A stretch of DNA of 64,000 bases from Thioclava sp. GXIMD4216 (GCF_037949285.1 NZ_CP149928.1:186001-250000), one strand, 5' to 3'; counted from the stretch's first letter, positions 33,909 to 43,184 are shown. Numbers and translations are program-made. The notes: generated by a model not told the origin, from the sequence alone.

Positions 33909-34835
33909 TTAGCCGAAGACGGACCAGCCGGTGAATTTCGCGATCTGTTCTGCGGCATATGTGCCCATATGGGAATTGCCGTAAAGATTGAGGCCGGGCG
34001 ACCAGACGGCAATCGAGGCGACGCCTGGGGCGATCACCAGAATGCCGCCGCCCACGCCGCTTTTCCCTGGCAGGCCGACACGGAACGCGAAATCGCCCGA
34101 CCCGTCATAATGGCCGCAGGTCATCATCAGAGCATTGAGCCGCCGCGCCTTTTCGGCGGTCAGCAGCGGCGAGACCCCGGGCAGTTGTGCAATGATCCGG
34201 CCTGCGCGTGCCAGTTGGTCTGTGGTCATCTCTATGGCGCATTGATGGAAATAGGTGCCCAGTGTCAGCTCAGGCGCGTTTTGCAGGTTGTCGAAGGATT
34301 TCAGGTAGTTGGCTAATGCGATATTGCGAAACCCGGTCCGTTCCTCCGAAAGGGCCACTGCGGGGTCGATATGGATGTCATCCTCTTCCGCGGCCTCGCG
34401 CAGGAAGGCCAGCACTTCGCTCAGGGCTTCGCGGGGCGCACGCCCTGTCAGCAGGGCATCGGTGGTCACCAGCGCGCCCGCATTGATGAACGGGTTGCGC
34501 GGGCGGCCTTTCTCCTGCTCCAGCAGCAGGATGGAATCGAAGCGCGTCCCCGAGGGTTCGCGGCCCACGCGGGTCCAGATCTGTTCACCATGCCGCCCCA
34601 GAACGCAGGCCAGCGTGAAGACCTTCGAGACGCTCTGGATCGAGAAGCGGCGCGCACTGGCGCCCGCATGCAGCAGGCGGCCATCGGCCAGCGCAATCGA
34701 CACGGCGAATTGCGCCGGATCGACCTTGGCCAGTTCGGGGATGTAATTGGCCACTTCGCCCCAATCGTGGCGGGCGTGGATATCGGCGGTCAGCCTGTCC
34801 AGAAAAGCCTGTAGGGCCTGAGCGTCAACGGTCAC
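33909..34835 (-). CDS. glsA: Glutaminase
   Basis: A 308-residue serine-dependent glutaminase that converts glutamine to glutamate and ammonia. The SxxK motif is Ser68-Val-Ser-Lys71 (FSIQSVSKVF), and other family residues include Asn in NPFINAGAL, Glu in ERTGFRN, Tyr/Asn in ANYLKSF and YDGSGDFAFRVGLPGKSGVGGGI near the C-terminus. The start is GTG 34835 because AGGAGG lies 5 nt upstream, overlapping the end of the LysR gene by 11 nt. It is the last gene of a gdh-LysR-glsA set that would carry glutamine nitrogen and carbon to 2-oxoglutarate. Confidence 0.95.
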   Translation of the reverse strand: MTVDAQALQAFLDRLTADIHARHDWGEVANYIPELAKVDPAQFAVSIALADGRLLHAGASARRFSIQSVSKVFTLACVLGRHGEQIWTRVGREPSGTRFDSILLLEQEKGRPRNPFINAGALVTTDALLTGRAPREALSEVLAFLREAAEEDDIHIDPAVALSEERTGFRNIALANYLKSFDNLQNAPELTLGTYFHQCAIEMTTDQLARAGRIIAQLPGVSPLLTAEKARRLNALMMTCGHYDGSGDFAFRVGLPGKSGVGGGILVIAPGVASIAVWSPGLNLYGNSHMGTYAAEQIAKFTGWSVFG

Positions 34836-35733
34836 TTCCGACCTCCTGTCTGAGCGCATCCCAAAGCGCCTCGATTTCCGGCGCAAGATCGCGGCGCGGG
34901 CGATAGGCGCAGATCTCGACATCCAGCGCCCATTCCGGCCCGCCAATCGGCCCGATGACCTGCGCGGCCGAGGCATCCACCGCAGAGGCGGGCAACCAGC
35001 CGACGCCATGCCCCTCCATGATGATCTCCTTGAGCACGTCGGACATGTCGCATTGCACGGTGATCTTGTAGGCGGGCAGGGCGGGCGCGCGTTCAAGGAC
35101 ATGTTCGAACAGGCGCATGAAATAGGCCTTGTGCGAATAGGAAATCAGCGGGAAAGGATGGCGCGCATTGCCCGGAAAGCCGAAGGCGGCGCGTTTGTCC
35201 TCGTTCAGCACGGCATAGGGCATGAAGCGGTCGCGGCGCACGACAAGCCGCTCCTGTGCGTCCGAATGCACGGGGCTAGGCAGGGCCAGATTGTCATGGC
35301 ACAGCAGGATATCGGCATCTCCGGCCATATAGCGGGCCGTTACATCCTGCGTATTGCCCACAATCACCGAGAAAGAGGATTTGACCCGCCCGCGCAGCAT
35401 CTGCAGCACGCGCTTGAAATCCGACCGTGCCAGACAGTTGGGCGTGGCGATACGCACCTGTGACATCAGCTCGAACTGGTTGCAGCGGATCTTGGAACGC
35501 GCCCCCAGCAGGCGCTCGACAGAGGCGGCGGCATCCTCGCGGAACTGCTCGCCCGCCTCGGTCAGGCGCACGGGCACCGCCCCCTTGACGATCAGGGCGG
35601 AGCCGACCCAGTGCTCCAGCGATTGTATGCGCCGGCTGAAGGCGGCCTGCGAAACATTGCGGAATTCTGCCGCACGGGTGAAATTCCGCATTTCGACAAG
35701 CGCGAGGAAATCCTCCAGCCAACGCATATCCAT
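34825..35733 (-). CDS. LysR family transcriptional regulator between gdh and glsA
   Basis: A 302-residue LysR regulator with the winged helix ALVEMRNFTRAAEFRNVSQA and FSRRIQSLEHWVGSALI (about residues 11-49) and a periplasmic-binding-like effector domain. It is sandwiched between the glutamate dehydrogenase gene (12 bp upstream) and the glutaminase gene (overlapping by 11 nt), all on the minus strand, which makes control of glutamine/glutamate use its most likely job. Being inside the operon, it may regulate its own expression with the enzymes. The effector is not known. Confidence 0.88.
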   Translation of the reverse strand: MDMRWLEDFLALVEMRNFTRAAEFRNVSQAAFSRRIQSLEHWVGSALIVKGAVPVRLTEAGEQFREDAAASVERLLGARSKIRCNQFELMSQVRIATPNCLARSDFKRVLQMLRGRVKSSFSVIVGNTQDVTARYMAGDADILLCHDNLALPSPVHSDAQERLVVRRDRFMPYAVLNEDKRAAFGFPGNARHPFPLISYSHKAYFMRLFEHVLERAPALPAYKITVQCDMSDVLKEIIMEGHGVGWLPASAVDASAAQVIGPIGGPEWALDVEICAYRPRRDLAPEIEALWDALRQEVGSDR

Positions 35734-35745
35734 TCAGTGCACCCG

Positions 35746-37146
35746 TTACAGTCCGATCGCGCGATAATAATCCGCAATTCGGGCAATGGAAACGGCATAG
35801 GCGGCAGTGCGCAGATTTGCGTCGGGCAGGGCCTGTTTCTGGGTGGCGATCTCGTTGAAGGCGCGGGTCATGATCTCTTCCAGACCCGAGCGCACAAGGT
35901 CGATTTCCTGCGTGTCGCGGGCGATGCTGGCGCGCAGTTCCTCGGCCAGAGTGTGACCGGAGACCTGCTCGAGCGCATTCACCATCGACAGCCCGTTCGC
36001 GATTTTCTGGCGGCGTTCCATCAGGCCGAAGGGGATATGGGTGATGTTTTTGACCCATTCGAAATAGCTTACCACAACCCCGCCCGCATTGACGAAGAGA
36101 TCGGGCAGGATATGGATGCCACGGCGACCAAGGCAGTCTTCGGCGGCAGCGGTCACCGGCCCGTTCGCGGCCTCGACGATCAGCTTGTAGTTGATGTCTT
36201 CGCAATTCGCCTCGGTGATGGCGGCTTCTTTGGCGGCGGGGATCAGGATATCGGCGGCCATATGGGTCAGGCCTTCGGCGCTTGGCACGGTTTCGGCACC
36301 GGCAAACCCGCCGATCGAACCGGTCGCGCGGCGATGGGCGGCCACGGCCTCGACATCCAGACCTTCGGCAGCGAAAATGGCCGCGTCATGCTCGACGATC
36401 CCGACGATCTTAGCACCGTCCTCGGCAAGGAATTTTGCCGCGTGATAGCCCACATTGCCGAAGCCCTGTACGACAACGCTTAGGCCCTCGACGGTTTTCT
36501 GGCCCGAAACGGCGGGCATTTCGGGATGGGCGAGATAGGCGCGCACGGCATATTGCACCCCACGGCCCGTCGCCTCGACACGGCCTTCGATGCCGCCACG
36601 CGCCACGGGTTTGCCGGTTACGCAGGCATTGACATTCATGGCATCGGCACGGCCGGTCTTGCGGTATTCATCGGCGATCCATGCCATTTCGCGTTCGCTG
36701 GTGCCCATGTCGGGGGCGGGAACGTTGCGACCGGGATGGATTAGGTCGCGGCGCGCCAGTTCCTGTGTGAAGCGGCGGGTGATGCGCTCCAGCTCGTCCT
36801 CGCTCCAGTCGGAGGGGTTGATGCGCAAGGCACCCTTGGAGCCGCCGAAGGGCACATTGACCAGCGCGCATTTAAGGCTCATGAGCGCGGCCAGCGCCTC
36901 GACCTCGTCCATATTCGCGTCGGGCGCATAGCGGATGCCGCCTTTGGCCGGTTCGATATGTTCGCTATGGACCGAGCGCCAGCCCTCGAAGCTGTAGATC
37001 CGGCCCCGCAATTTCACCCCGAAGCGCACCGCATAGGTGGAATTGCATTGGGTGATCCGCTCGTCCAGCCCTTCGGGCAAGGCAAGATGCGGCGTCGCGT
37101 TGGCGATGAAACGTTCGATATTGGCGAAGAATTTTTGATCCGACAT
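35746..37146 (-). CDS. gdhA: Glutamate dehydrogenase (Glu/Leu/Phe/Val dehydrogenase family)
   Basis: A 466-residue enzyme that interconverts glutamate and 2-oxoglutarate plus ammonia. The substrate region KGGIRYAPDANMDEVEALAA with MSLKCALVNVPFGGSKGALR (about residues 68-108) contains the catalytic Lys residues, and PAPDMGTSEREMAWIADEY is the Asp-containing active-site segment. The dinucleotide site is VVQGFGNVGYHAAKFLAEDG (about 222-241), followed by acidic EHDAAIF, which suggests NAD rather than NADP; cofactor choice is inference. The start at 37146 matches the family N-terminus. Upstream in-frame residues are Arg-rich and unlikely to be coding. It leads the gdh-LysR-glsA set. Confidence 0.93.
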   Translation of the reverse strand: MSDQKFFANIERFIANATPHLALPEGLDERITQCNSTYAVRFGVKLRGRIYSFEGWRSVHSEHIEPAKGGIRYAPDANMDEVEALAALMSLKCALVNVPFGGSKGALRINPSDWSEDELERITRRFTQELARRDLIHPGRNVPAPDMGTSEREMAWIADEYRKTGRADAMNVNACVTGKPVARGGIEGRVEATGRGVQYAVRAYLAHPEMPAVSGQKTVEGLSVVVQGFGNVGYHAAKFLAEDGAKIVGIVEHDAAIFAAEGLDVEAVAAHRRATGSIGGFAGAETVPSAEGLTHMAADILIPAAKEAAITEANCEDINYKLIVEAANGPVTAAAEDCLGRRGIHILPDLFVNAGGVVVSYFEWVKNITHIPFGLMERRQKIANGLSMVNALEQVSGHTLAEELRASIARDTQEIDLVRSGLEEIMTRAFNEIATQKQALPDANLRTAAYAVSIARIADYYRAIGL

Positions 37147-37624
37147 GCGTCTGGTCCGGTCCCTGTGAGAAGCGCGGTGCCCTGAGCGGGCACCGGTTGC
37201 GCCACCAAGCGCGTGGCCGGAGGTAAAGTCTAATGCGTATCCTGCATGGTTGATGCAGGAAATAGCGTTAGCGGCTGAACTTGCGCGGTTTTCCACCCGC
37301 CAGCAGAGGCCGGATGCCTGGGCCCCCGCGTGCGCCGCCTGTATTTTCGTGCGGGCGGGGCGCGGGGATAGGCATTTGTTACCTTGCGGCACATTTCCGC
37401 CGGACGGGCGGGCAGAACGGGCGGCTACTATGTGCGACCGGCGCTAAGGGATTGCCTCGAAACACAGAAATTTTCCCACAAAATCGATCAATTTTGCTTT
37501 TCAAACTGTGAACATGCCCTAGAACCAGCCTTAGCCAGACAATTTGTCGCAGCTTCTGACGGGAAATGCGCCATGTTGCAGGGCGCGCCACATAAGACCC
37601 AACCTATTGTCAGAAAGGTATCCG

Positions 37625-38350
37625 ATGCCCAGTTCCTCTTTCGCCGCGACGCGACGCGGGTTTTTGAAAGCGGGCGCTGCGGGTTTCGCCCTAAGCCAGG
37701 TGACCAACCCAGCTGCCGCCCAGACCAAGGACGCTCCGCCGCTTGACCAGTACGAACCCGTTTATCTGACGGCGGCGGAATGGTCGTTCCTGATGGCGGC
37801 CTGCGCACGGCTGATCCCCGGTGACGAGGCGGCTCCCGGCGCGATCGAGGCGCGGGTGCCGGTGTTTATCGACCGGCAGCTTGCCGGTGAGTATGGCAAT
37901 GCCGATGACTGGTATATGGACGGCCCGCATGATGCGGCCGCCGATCCGCTGCTGGGCTGGCAGACGCCCCTGACCCCGGCTCAGGTCTATCGCAAGGCCA
38001 TTCCGGAATTCGACACATGGTGTCGGGCCCAATTCGGCGCGTCTTTCGTTGAGCTGTCTTCTGCCGATCAGGATGCCGCGCTGACCGCCTTGCAAAACAA
38101 CAAAGGAGACGGCACCGGAGGCGGGCGCGCCGAGATCCTTCCCCCCGAGCTGCGTGACTTCTTCACCATTTTGCTGAGCAATACCAAAGAGGGGTTCTTT
38201 GCCGATCCGATGTATGGCGGCAATTACAAGATGGCGGGCTGGAAGCATATCGGCTTTCCCGGCGCGCGGGCGTCCTACACCGAATGGGTGGAGATGCGCG
38301 ACCAGCCCTATCCGCTCGGGCCGGTGTCGATCAAAGGCGAGAGGGGGTAA
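37625..38350 (+). CDS. Gluconate 2-dehydrogenase-type small (gamma) subunit
   Basis: A 241-residue protein with a twin-arginine signal (ATRRGFLKAGAAGFALSQV, residues about 8-26, cleavage near AAAQ). The rest matches the gluconate_2-dehydrogenase subunit 3 family, which escorts the flavoprotein subunit through the Tat system and stays in the periplasmic complex. AAAGGT precedes the ATG at 37625. It is followed 3 bp later by the GMC flavoprotein and then by a cytochrome c subunit, the standard three-subunit order for membrane-bound gluconate, sorbitol, glucose and fructose dehydrogenases. The substrate cannot be decided from this subunit. Confidence 0.9.
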   Translation: MPSSSFAATRRGFLKAGAAGFALSQVTNPAAAQTKDAPPLDQYEPVYLTAAEWSFLMAACARLIPGDEAAPGAIEARVPVFIDRQLAGEYGNADDWYMDGPHDAAADPLLGWQTPLTPAQVYRKAIPEFDTWCRAQFGASFVELSSADQDAALTALQNNKGDGTGGGRAEILPPELRDFFTILLSNTKEGFFADPMYGGNYKMAGWKHIGFPGARASYTEWVEMRDQPYPLGPVSIKGERG

Positions 38351-38353
38351 TCC

Positions 38354-40123
38354 ATGACACGTCAGGCACCCAAAAAAGACGTTGTTGTGATCGGGCTTGG
38401 CTGGACCGGTTCGATCCTTTCGATAGAACTGTGCAAGGAAGGGCTGGATGTGCTGGCACTGGAACGCGGCGAGGACCGCGATACCGTGCCCGATTTCAAA
38501 TATCCCGATGTGGCGGACGAGCTGAAATACGGCATCCGCTACAAATTCATGCAAAAACCGGCCAAATCGACGCTGACCATCCGGCGCACGCTGCAAGAGA
38601 CCGCCTTGCCCTACCGGCATCTGGGCTCTTTCCTGCCCGGGGATGGTGTGGGCGGTGCGGGGATCCACTGGAACGGCCAGACATGGCGTCCGCAAGAGGT
38701 GGAATGGCGGCTGAAATCCTATGTCGAGGAGACCTTCGGCGCGCAGACCATCCCCGAGGGCATGACCATTCAGGATTGGGGTGTGACCGCCGAAGAGATG
38801 GAGCCCTATCTGACGCGTTTCGAGAATATGGCGGGGATTTCCGGCAAGGCGGGCAATATCAACGGTAATATCATTGAGGGCGGCAATCCGTTCGAGGCCC
38901 CGCGCTCGACCGATTACCCGCTGCCGCCGCTGGTGCAGAACCTTGATGGCGAGATGTTCGCGCAGGCCGCCCGCGCGCAGGGGCTGCATCCCTTCCCGCG
39001 CCCGTCGGCCAACGCCTCTGCGGCCTATGTGAACGAATATGGCATGCAGCTTGGTCCGTGCAATTATTGCGGCTTCTGTGAACGGTTCGGCTGTCTGAAC
39101 TATTCGAAATCCTCGCCGCAGACATGCGTTCTGGGGGCTCTCAAGCGGATGCCGAATTTCGAATATCGGGTTAATTCCGAAGTTCTGAAGATCGAGAAGG
39201 CCGAAGATGGCAAGACCGCAACCGGCGTCACCTATTGGGACGAAAAAGCCGGTGAGGAGGTCTTCCAGCCCGCAGATCTGGTGATCGTGGCGGCCTTTTC
39301 GCTGCATAACGTGCATCTGATGCTGCTTTCGGGCATCGGCCAGCCTTACGATCCGGTAACGGGCGAGGGGGTGGTGGGCAAGAACTATGCCTATCAGGTG
39401 ACCGGCGGCACGAGCCTGTTCTTCAAAGAGCATAATTTCGACCCCTTTATCGGCACGGGATCGGTTGGCTATTCGCTGGATGATTATTCTATCGGCCAGA
39501 TCGATTTTGCCAAGGAAGGCTTTATCGGTGGGAGCTATATCACCGGCGGGCATACCGGCGGTCGCCCGATCCAGCAGATGTCCCTGCCGCAGGGAACGCC
39601 AAGCTGGGGGGCGGAATGGAAGGCGGCGACGCAGGAATGGTACGGCCATTCGATGTCGATTGCCTCGCACGGGTCGAATATGGCCTATCGCGATGTCTAT
39701 CTGGATCTGGACCCGACCTATAAAGACCGTCACGGGCGCCCGCTGATGCGGATGACCTATAACTGGCAGGACAACGATATCCGCATGACACAGTTCATGA
39801 AATCGAAGATCGAGCCCATCGCCCAGAGCCTCAATCCCGATATGATAAAATCCTCCTACAAGGAGGCGGGGGCGCAATATGATGTGCGTCCGTACCAGAC
39901 GACGCATAATACCGGTGGCGTGATCATGGGCACCGATCCCAAGACTTCTGCGATCAACCGCTACCTGCAAAGCTGGGACTGCCACAATGTCTTCGTGATG
40001 GGGGCCTCGGCCTTCCCGCAGAACCTGCAATACAACCCCACCGGAGCGGTCGGCGGGTTGGCCTATTGGGCGGTGGATCACCTCCGCAAGGACTATCTGC
40101 CCAATCCGCGGCCATTGATGTGA
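38354..40123 (+). CDS. GMC oxidoreductase, gluconate/polyol dehydrogenase flavoprotein subunit
   Basis: A 589-residue FAD enzyme with the nucleotide-binding start VVVIGLGWTGSILSIELCKE (residues 10-29) and GGAGIHWNGQTWRP (about 100-113). A Cys cluster, C236-x2-C239-x2-C242-x4-C247, lies where related FAD-dependent glucose and fructose dehydrogenases bind a [3Fe-4S] cluster that hands electrons to the cytochrome. The C-terminal catalytic region includes TTHNTGGVIMG and the His/Asn pair ending in QYNPTGAVGGLAYWA. It has no signal peptide of its own and is expected to be carried out by the Tat small subunit. It probably oxidises a sugar acid or polyol in the periplasm; gluconate is one candidate. 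Confidence 0.92.
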   Translation: MTRQAPKKDVVVIGLGWTGSILSIELCKEGLDVLALERGEDRDTVPDFKYPDVADELKYGIRYKFMQKPAKSTLTIRRTLQETALPYRHLGSFLPGDGVGGAGIHWNGQTWRPQEVEWRLKSYVEETFGAQTIPEGMTIQDWGVTAEEMEPYLTRFENMAGISGKAGNINGNIIEGGNPFEAPRSTDYPLPPLVQNLDGEMFAQAARAQGLHPFPRPSANASAAYVNEYGMQLGPCNYCGFCERFGCLNYSKSSPQTCVLGALKRMPNFEYRVNSEVLKIEKAEDGKTATGVTYWDEKAGEEVFQPADLVIVAAFSLHNVHLMLLSGIGQPYDPVTGEGVVGKNYAYQVTGGTSLFFKEHNFDPFIGTGSVGYSLDDYSIGQIDFAKEGFIGGSYITGGHTGGRPIQQMSLPQGTPSWGAEWKAATQEWYGHSMSIASHGSNMAYRDVYLDLDPTYKDRHGRPLMRMTYNWQDNDIRMTQFMKSKIEPIAQSLNPDMIKSSYKEAGAQYDVRPYQTTHNTGGVIMGTDPKTSAINRYLQSWDCHNVFVMGASAFPQNLQYNPTGAVGGLAYWAVDHLRKDYLPNPRPLM

Positions 40124-40135
40124 GGAGGATGAAAG

Positions 40136-41479
40136 ATGCTTAAGTTTCTACGCCTCATCATGTGGCTGGCCATTGCCGCGATCATTGTGATCGCCGCCAT
40201 GATTCTGGTGCCCCAGCACCGCAGTTCGGCGAAGGACCTGTCTTTCGATGCGCAATGGTTGCCCGCGCATCAGGACAAGACCGGCGAATATGTGGCGCGT
40301 GTGGCCGATTGCGCGGCCTGCCACACGGCAGAAGGGGGCACGCCCTATGCGGGCGGGCGCGCGATCGCCAGCCCCTTCGGCACGATCTATGCCTCCAATA
40401 TCACCCCCGATAAGGCGACGGGAATTGGCGACTGGACACTGGACGAGTTCCGTGCCGCCTTGGTGGACGGCATCGGCAAACATGGCGAAAACCTTTATCC
40501 GGCCATGCCTTACGACAATTATCGCAAACTGTCCGAGGCCGATATAGAGGCGCTCTATACCTATTTCCATGACACGCTGGAACCGGTCGAGAACAAGGTG
40601 CAGGCGACGGCGTTAAGCTTCCCCTTCAACCAGCGTTGGGGCATTCGCGCGTGGAAATGGGTAGGGCTTCCGAAGGTCGGTTTCGTGCCGCCCTCGCAGG
40701 ATGCGCGGATCGCGCGGGGGGCCTATCTGGTGGAAGGGCCGGGCCATTGTGCGGCCTGCCATAGTCCGCGCAATCTGGCCTTCGCGCAGAATGGCACGGA
40801 CGCCTCCGATCCCGATTTCCTGTCGGGCGGTGTGATCGATGGCTGGACCGCCCCCGATCTGCGCAGCGCCGATGCGACGATCAAATCGTGGTCGGCGGCC
40901 GATCTGGACCTGTTCCTTGCTTCGGGGCGCAATGCCCATGCGGGGGTCTCGGGCGAGATGGCGCTGGCGATCCGCGATTCGCTGCAATATCTCAGCGATG
41001 AAGACCGCGCCGCGATGGTCGCCTATCTGCGGTCGATCGCTGCATACCAGCCCGTGGCGGTGACCGGCGAGGCGGCCCCGAAAGCGGCTGTGGCACGACC
41101 GGCAGAGCTGAAAGCCGGTCTGGATGACGCCACGCGCAAGCTGTTGTTGACGCCCGAGAACCAGCCTTTGGGTGCGCGCCTGTTCATGGATAATTGCGCG
41201 GCCTGCCATTTTGCCGATGGCAAAGGGGCTGCGGGGATCTTCCCGGCTCTGGCAGGCAATGCCACTGTGACGGCGAAACAGTCGAACGGGCTGGTGGACA
41301 CCATTCTGCATGGCGCGGCCATACCGTCGACCGCGCAGCGGCCGGCAGAACTGAAAATGCCCGGATTTGCCGACCGCCTGTCCGATGACGATGTTGCGGC
41401 ACTGGCCAGCTTCCTGCGCAGCGCATGGGGCAATTCTGCCGATCCTGTCAGCGCCAAGGATGTCAGCGCTTTGCGCTGA
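40136..41479 (+). CDS. Three-heme cytochrome c subunit of the gluconate-type dehydrogenase
   Basis: A 447-residue periplasmic cytochrome with an N-terminal membrane anchor or signal (about residues 6-25) and three heme c motifs: C59-A-A-C62-H63, C205-A-A-C208-H209 and C354-A-A-C357-H358. Axial Met residues are likely in YPAMPYDNY, GEMALAI-type and ELKMPGF segments. It accepts electrons from the GMC flavoprotein and passes them to ubiquinone or the respiratory chain. It starts 12 bp after the flavoprotein gene. A strong terminator follows at 41509-41538, so the three-gene operon ends here. Confidence 0.93.
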   Translation: MLKFLRLIMWLAIAAIIVIAAMILVPQHRSSAKDLSFDAQWLPAHQDKTGEYVARVADCAACHTAEGGTPYAGGRAIASPFGTIYASNITPDKATGIGDWTLDEFRAALVDGIGKHGENLYPAMPYDNYRKLSEADIEALYTYFHDTLEPVENKVQATALSFPFNQRWGIRAWKWVGLPKVGFVPPSQDARIARGAYLVEGPGHCAACHSPRNLAFAQNGTDASDPDFLSGGVIDGWTAPDLRSADATIKSWSAADLDLFLASGRNAHAGVSGEMALAIRDSLQYLSDEDRAAMVAYLRSIAAYQPVAVTGEAAPKAAVARPAELKAGLDDATRKLLLTPENQPLGARLFMDNCAACHFADGKGAAGIFPALAGNATVTAKQSNGLVDTILHGAAIPSTAQRPAELKMPGFADRLSDDDVAALASFLRSAWGNSADPVSAKDVSALR

Positions 41480-41508
41480 CCCGCGCCATAGGGATCGATT
41501 GCAACAGG

Positions 41509-41538
41509 AACGGGGCGCCCAGCAGGCGCCCCGTTTTC
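41509..41538 (+). terminator. Intrinsic terminator after the dehydrogenase operon
   Basis: AACGGGGCGCC-CAGCA-GGCGCCCCGTT is a perfect 11-bp stem followed by TTC, closing the gluconate-type dehydrogenase operon 29 bp after the cytochrome stop. Confidence 0.85.
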
Positions 41539-41594
41539 AATTTCCGGTCTTTGTCCGTTGGCGTGTTCCGGGCCATATCGGCAGGCCCTGCGCC

Positions 41595-41636
41595 CCAAGC
41601 CGGTCAGTCCAAGCCGGTCAGTCCAAGCCGGTCAGT
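41595..41636. repeat. 14-bp tandem repeat, three perfect copies
   Basis: CCAAGCCGGTCAGT occurs three times head to tail in the gap between the convergent cytochrome and puuC genes, just beyond the puuC stop. The unit is not palindromic. It may be a simple slippage product and could vary between strains. Confidence 0.9.
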
Positions 41637-41660
41637 CGGCGCAAGGACGGGGCCTTTCGA

Positions 41661-43160
41661 TTACTTCGACAACTTGATCCATGTGGTCTTGAGCTCGGTA
41701 TATTTATCGAGCGCATGCAAGGACTTGTCCCGCCCGATCCCGCTTTCCTTGAAGCCGCCGAACGGCACGGTCATGTCGTCGCAGTCATAGCAGTTCACAT
41801 AGGTCAGACCGGCCCGCAATTCCTTCGCGGCGCGATGGGCGGTGCTCAGGTCATCCGTCCAGATCGAGGAGGCCAGCCCGAAGGGCGTGTCATTGGCCAC
41901 GCGGAGTGCCTCGTCCACATCCTTGACGGTGATGACCGACAGCACCGGCCCGAAGACCTCTTCCTGCGCGATCCGCATGTCATTGCGCACATGGTCGAAG
42001 ATCGTGGGTTCCAGATAGCAGCCTCCGCTGTCCATGCAGACACGTTTGCCCCCCGTTGCAAGGGTCGCGCCGTCTTCTTGCGCGATATCGACAAAGCCCA
42101 GAACGCGCGTCGTGTGGCGTTCGTCCACCATCGCACCAAAACGGGTTGCCGGATCAAGCGGATGACCGGGGGCGAAGGCTTTGCTTTGCGCAAGAAGCAC
42201 ATCGACCACCTCGTCATGAACGCTTTCCTCGACGATCAGGCGGCTGGGGCAGGTGCACATTTCTCCTTGGTTGAAGAAGGCGGAATTGGCCGAGGTTTCG
42301 GCGGCGTGGCGGATGTCGTGATAGCTTGACAGGATGATGTTGGGGCTTTTGCCGCCCAGTTCCAGCCCGATCTTTTTCAGGTTCGAACGCGCGGCATATT
42401 CCATATAGAAGCGCCCGACCGCGGTCGAGCCGGTAAAGAACAGCCCGTCCACATCCATATGCAGCCCCAGCGCCTTGCCCGTTTCCGGACCCCAGCCGGT
42501 CACCACGTTGAACACGCCGGGCGGCACACCCGCTTCCAGTGCCAGTTCGGCCAGCCGGAGCGCCGAGAGCGACGAGTTTTCCGATGGTTTCAGCACAACC
42601 GAATTGCCTGCCGCCAATGCGGGCGCGACTTTCCAGCTGGCCATGAGCATCGGGAAATTCCACGGCACAACCGCAGCAACCACTCCCAGAGGCTCGCGGC
42701 TGACCAGCGCCAGCGTGTCCGAAGGGGTGGGGGCGATCTCGTCATAGATCTTGTCGATCGCCTCGCCATACCATGCAAAGCAATTCGCCACCGCGCGCAC
42801 ATCAATCGAGGTGCTGTCGGCAATCGGCTTGCCCATGTCCAGCGTTTCCAGCAGGGCCAGTTCGTCGCGATGGGCGCGGACCAGATCGCCCAGACGGCAC
42901 AGCACGGCCTTGCGTTCGGCGGGCGCGCGCTTGGACCAGCGGCCGTCTTCGAAGGCGCGTCGTGCTGCCGCGACGGCCAGATCGACATCTTCCTGACCGC
43001 AATCCGCGACCTGCGCGAGGGTGCTGCCATCAACCGGCGAGACCGAGGCAAAGCTGCGCCCCGAAGACGCCGCCACAAATTTCCCGTCAATCAGCGCCTG
43101 TGCACGGATCGTCAGATTCTGACGGGCATCAAGCCAGTCCTGATGCGTTTTGAGTGCCAT
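41661..43160 (-). CDS. puuC: Gamma-glutamyl-gamma-aminobutyraldehyde dehydrogenase
   Basis: A 499-residue aldehyde dehydrogenase. The active-site Glu267 (LELGGKSPN) and Cys302 (GEMCTC) are in the standard positions, and the NAD-binding FFTGSTAVGR segment is at about 241-250. In the Puu pathway it oxidises gamma-glutamyl-gamma-aminobutyraldehyde to gamma-glutamyl-GABA. The substrate is assigned from context: it is next to a GntR regulator and divergent-side puuA and puuB genes, and it shares a repeated operator-like motif with puuA (43185-43216 and 44103-44134). Similar enzymes act on other amino aldehydes, so the specificity is probable rather than proven. Confidence 0.88.
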   Translation of the reverse strand: MALKTHQDWLDARQNLTIRAQALIDGKFVAASSGRSFASVSPVDGSTLAQVADCGQEDVDLAVAAARRAFEDGRWSKRAPAERKAVLCRLGDLVRAHRDELALLETLDMGKPIADSTSIDVRAVANCFAWYGEAIDKIYDEIAPTPSDTLALVSREPLGVVAAVVPWNFPMLMASWKVAPALAAGNSVVLKPSENSSLSALRLAELALEAGVPPGVFNVVTGWGPETGKALGLHMDVDGLFFTGSTAVGRFYMEYAARSNLKKIGLELGGKSPNIILSSYHDIRHAAETSANSAFFNQGEMCTCPSRLIVEESVHDEVVDVLLAQSKAFAPGHPLDPATRFGAMVDERHTTRVLGFVDIAQEDGATLATGGKRVCMDSGGCYLEPTIFDHVRNDMRIAQEEVFGPVLSVITVKDVDEALRVANDTPFGLASSIWTDDLSTAHRAAKELRAGLTYVNCYDCDDMTVPFGGFKESGIGRDKSLHALDKYTELKTTWIKLSK

Positions 43161-43184
43161 CTGAAGACCCCCATGTTGAAATTG

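Noticed and set aside
34836..35102. An N-terminal extension of glutaminase into the LysR gene
   Set aside because: It would overlap 270 bp of the LysR coding sequence; the GTG at 34835 with AGGAGG explains the start.
37147..37392. An N-terminal extension of the glutamate dehydrogenase
   Set aside because: The 82 extra residues are Arg/Ala-rich and unlike the family; the start at 37146 gives the normal length and N-terminus.
37691..40081. A 796-codon open frame on the minus strand opposite the dehydrogenase genes
   Set aside because: It is antisense to the clearly coding GMC flavoprotein and small-subunit genes, has no recognisable domains and is rich in His, Arg and Gly, as expected from reading GC-rich genes backwards.
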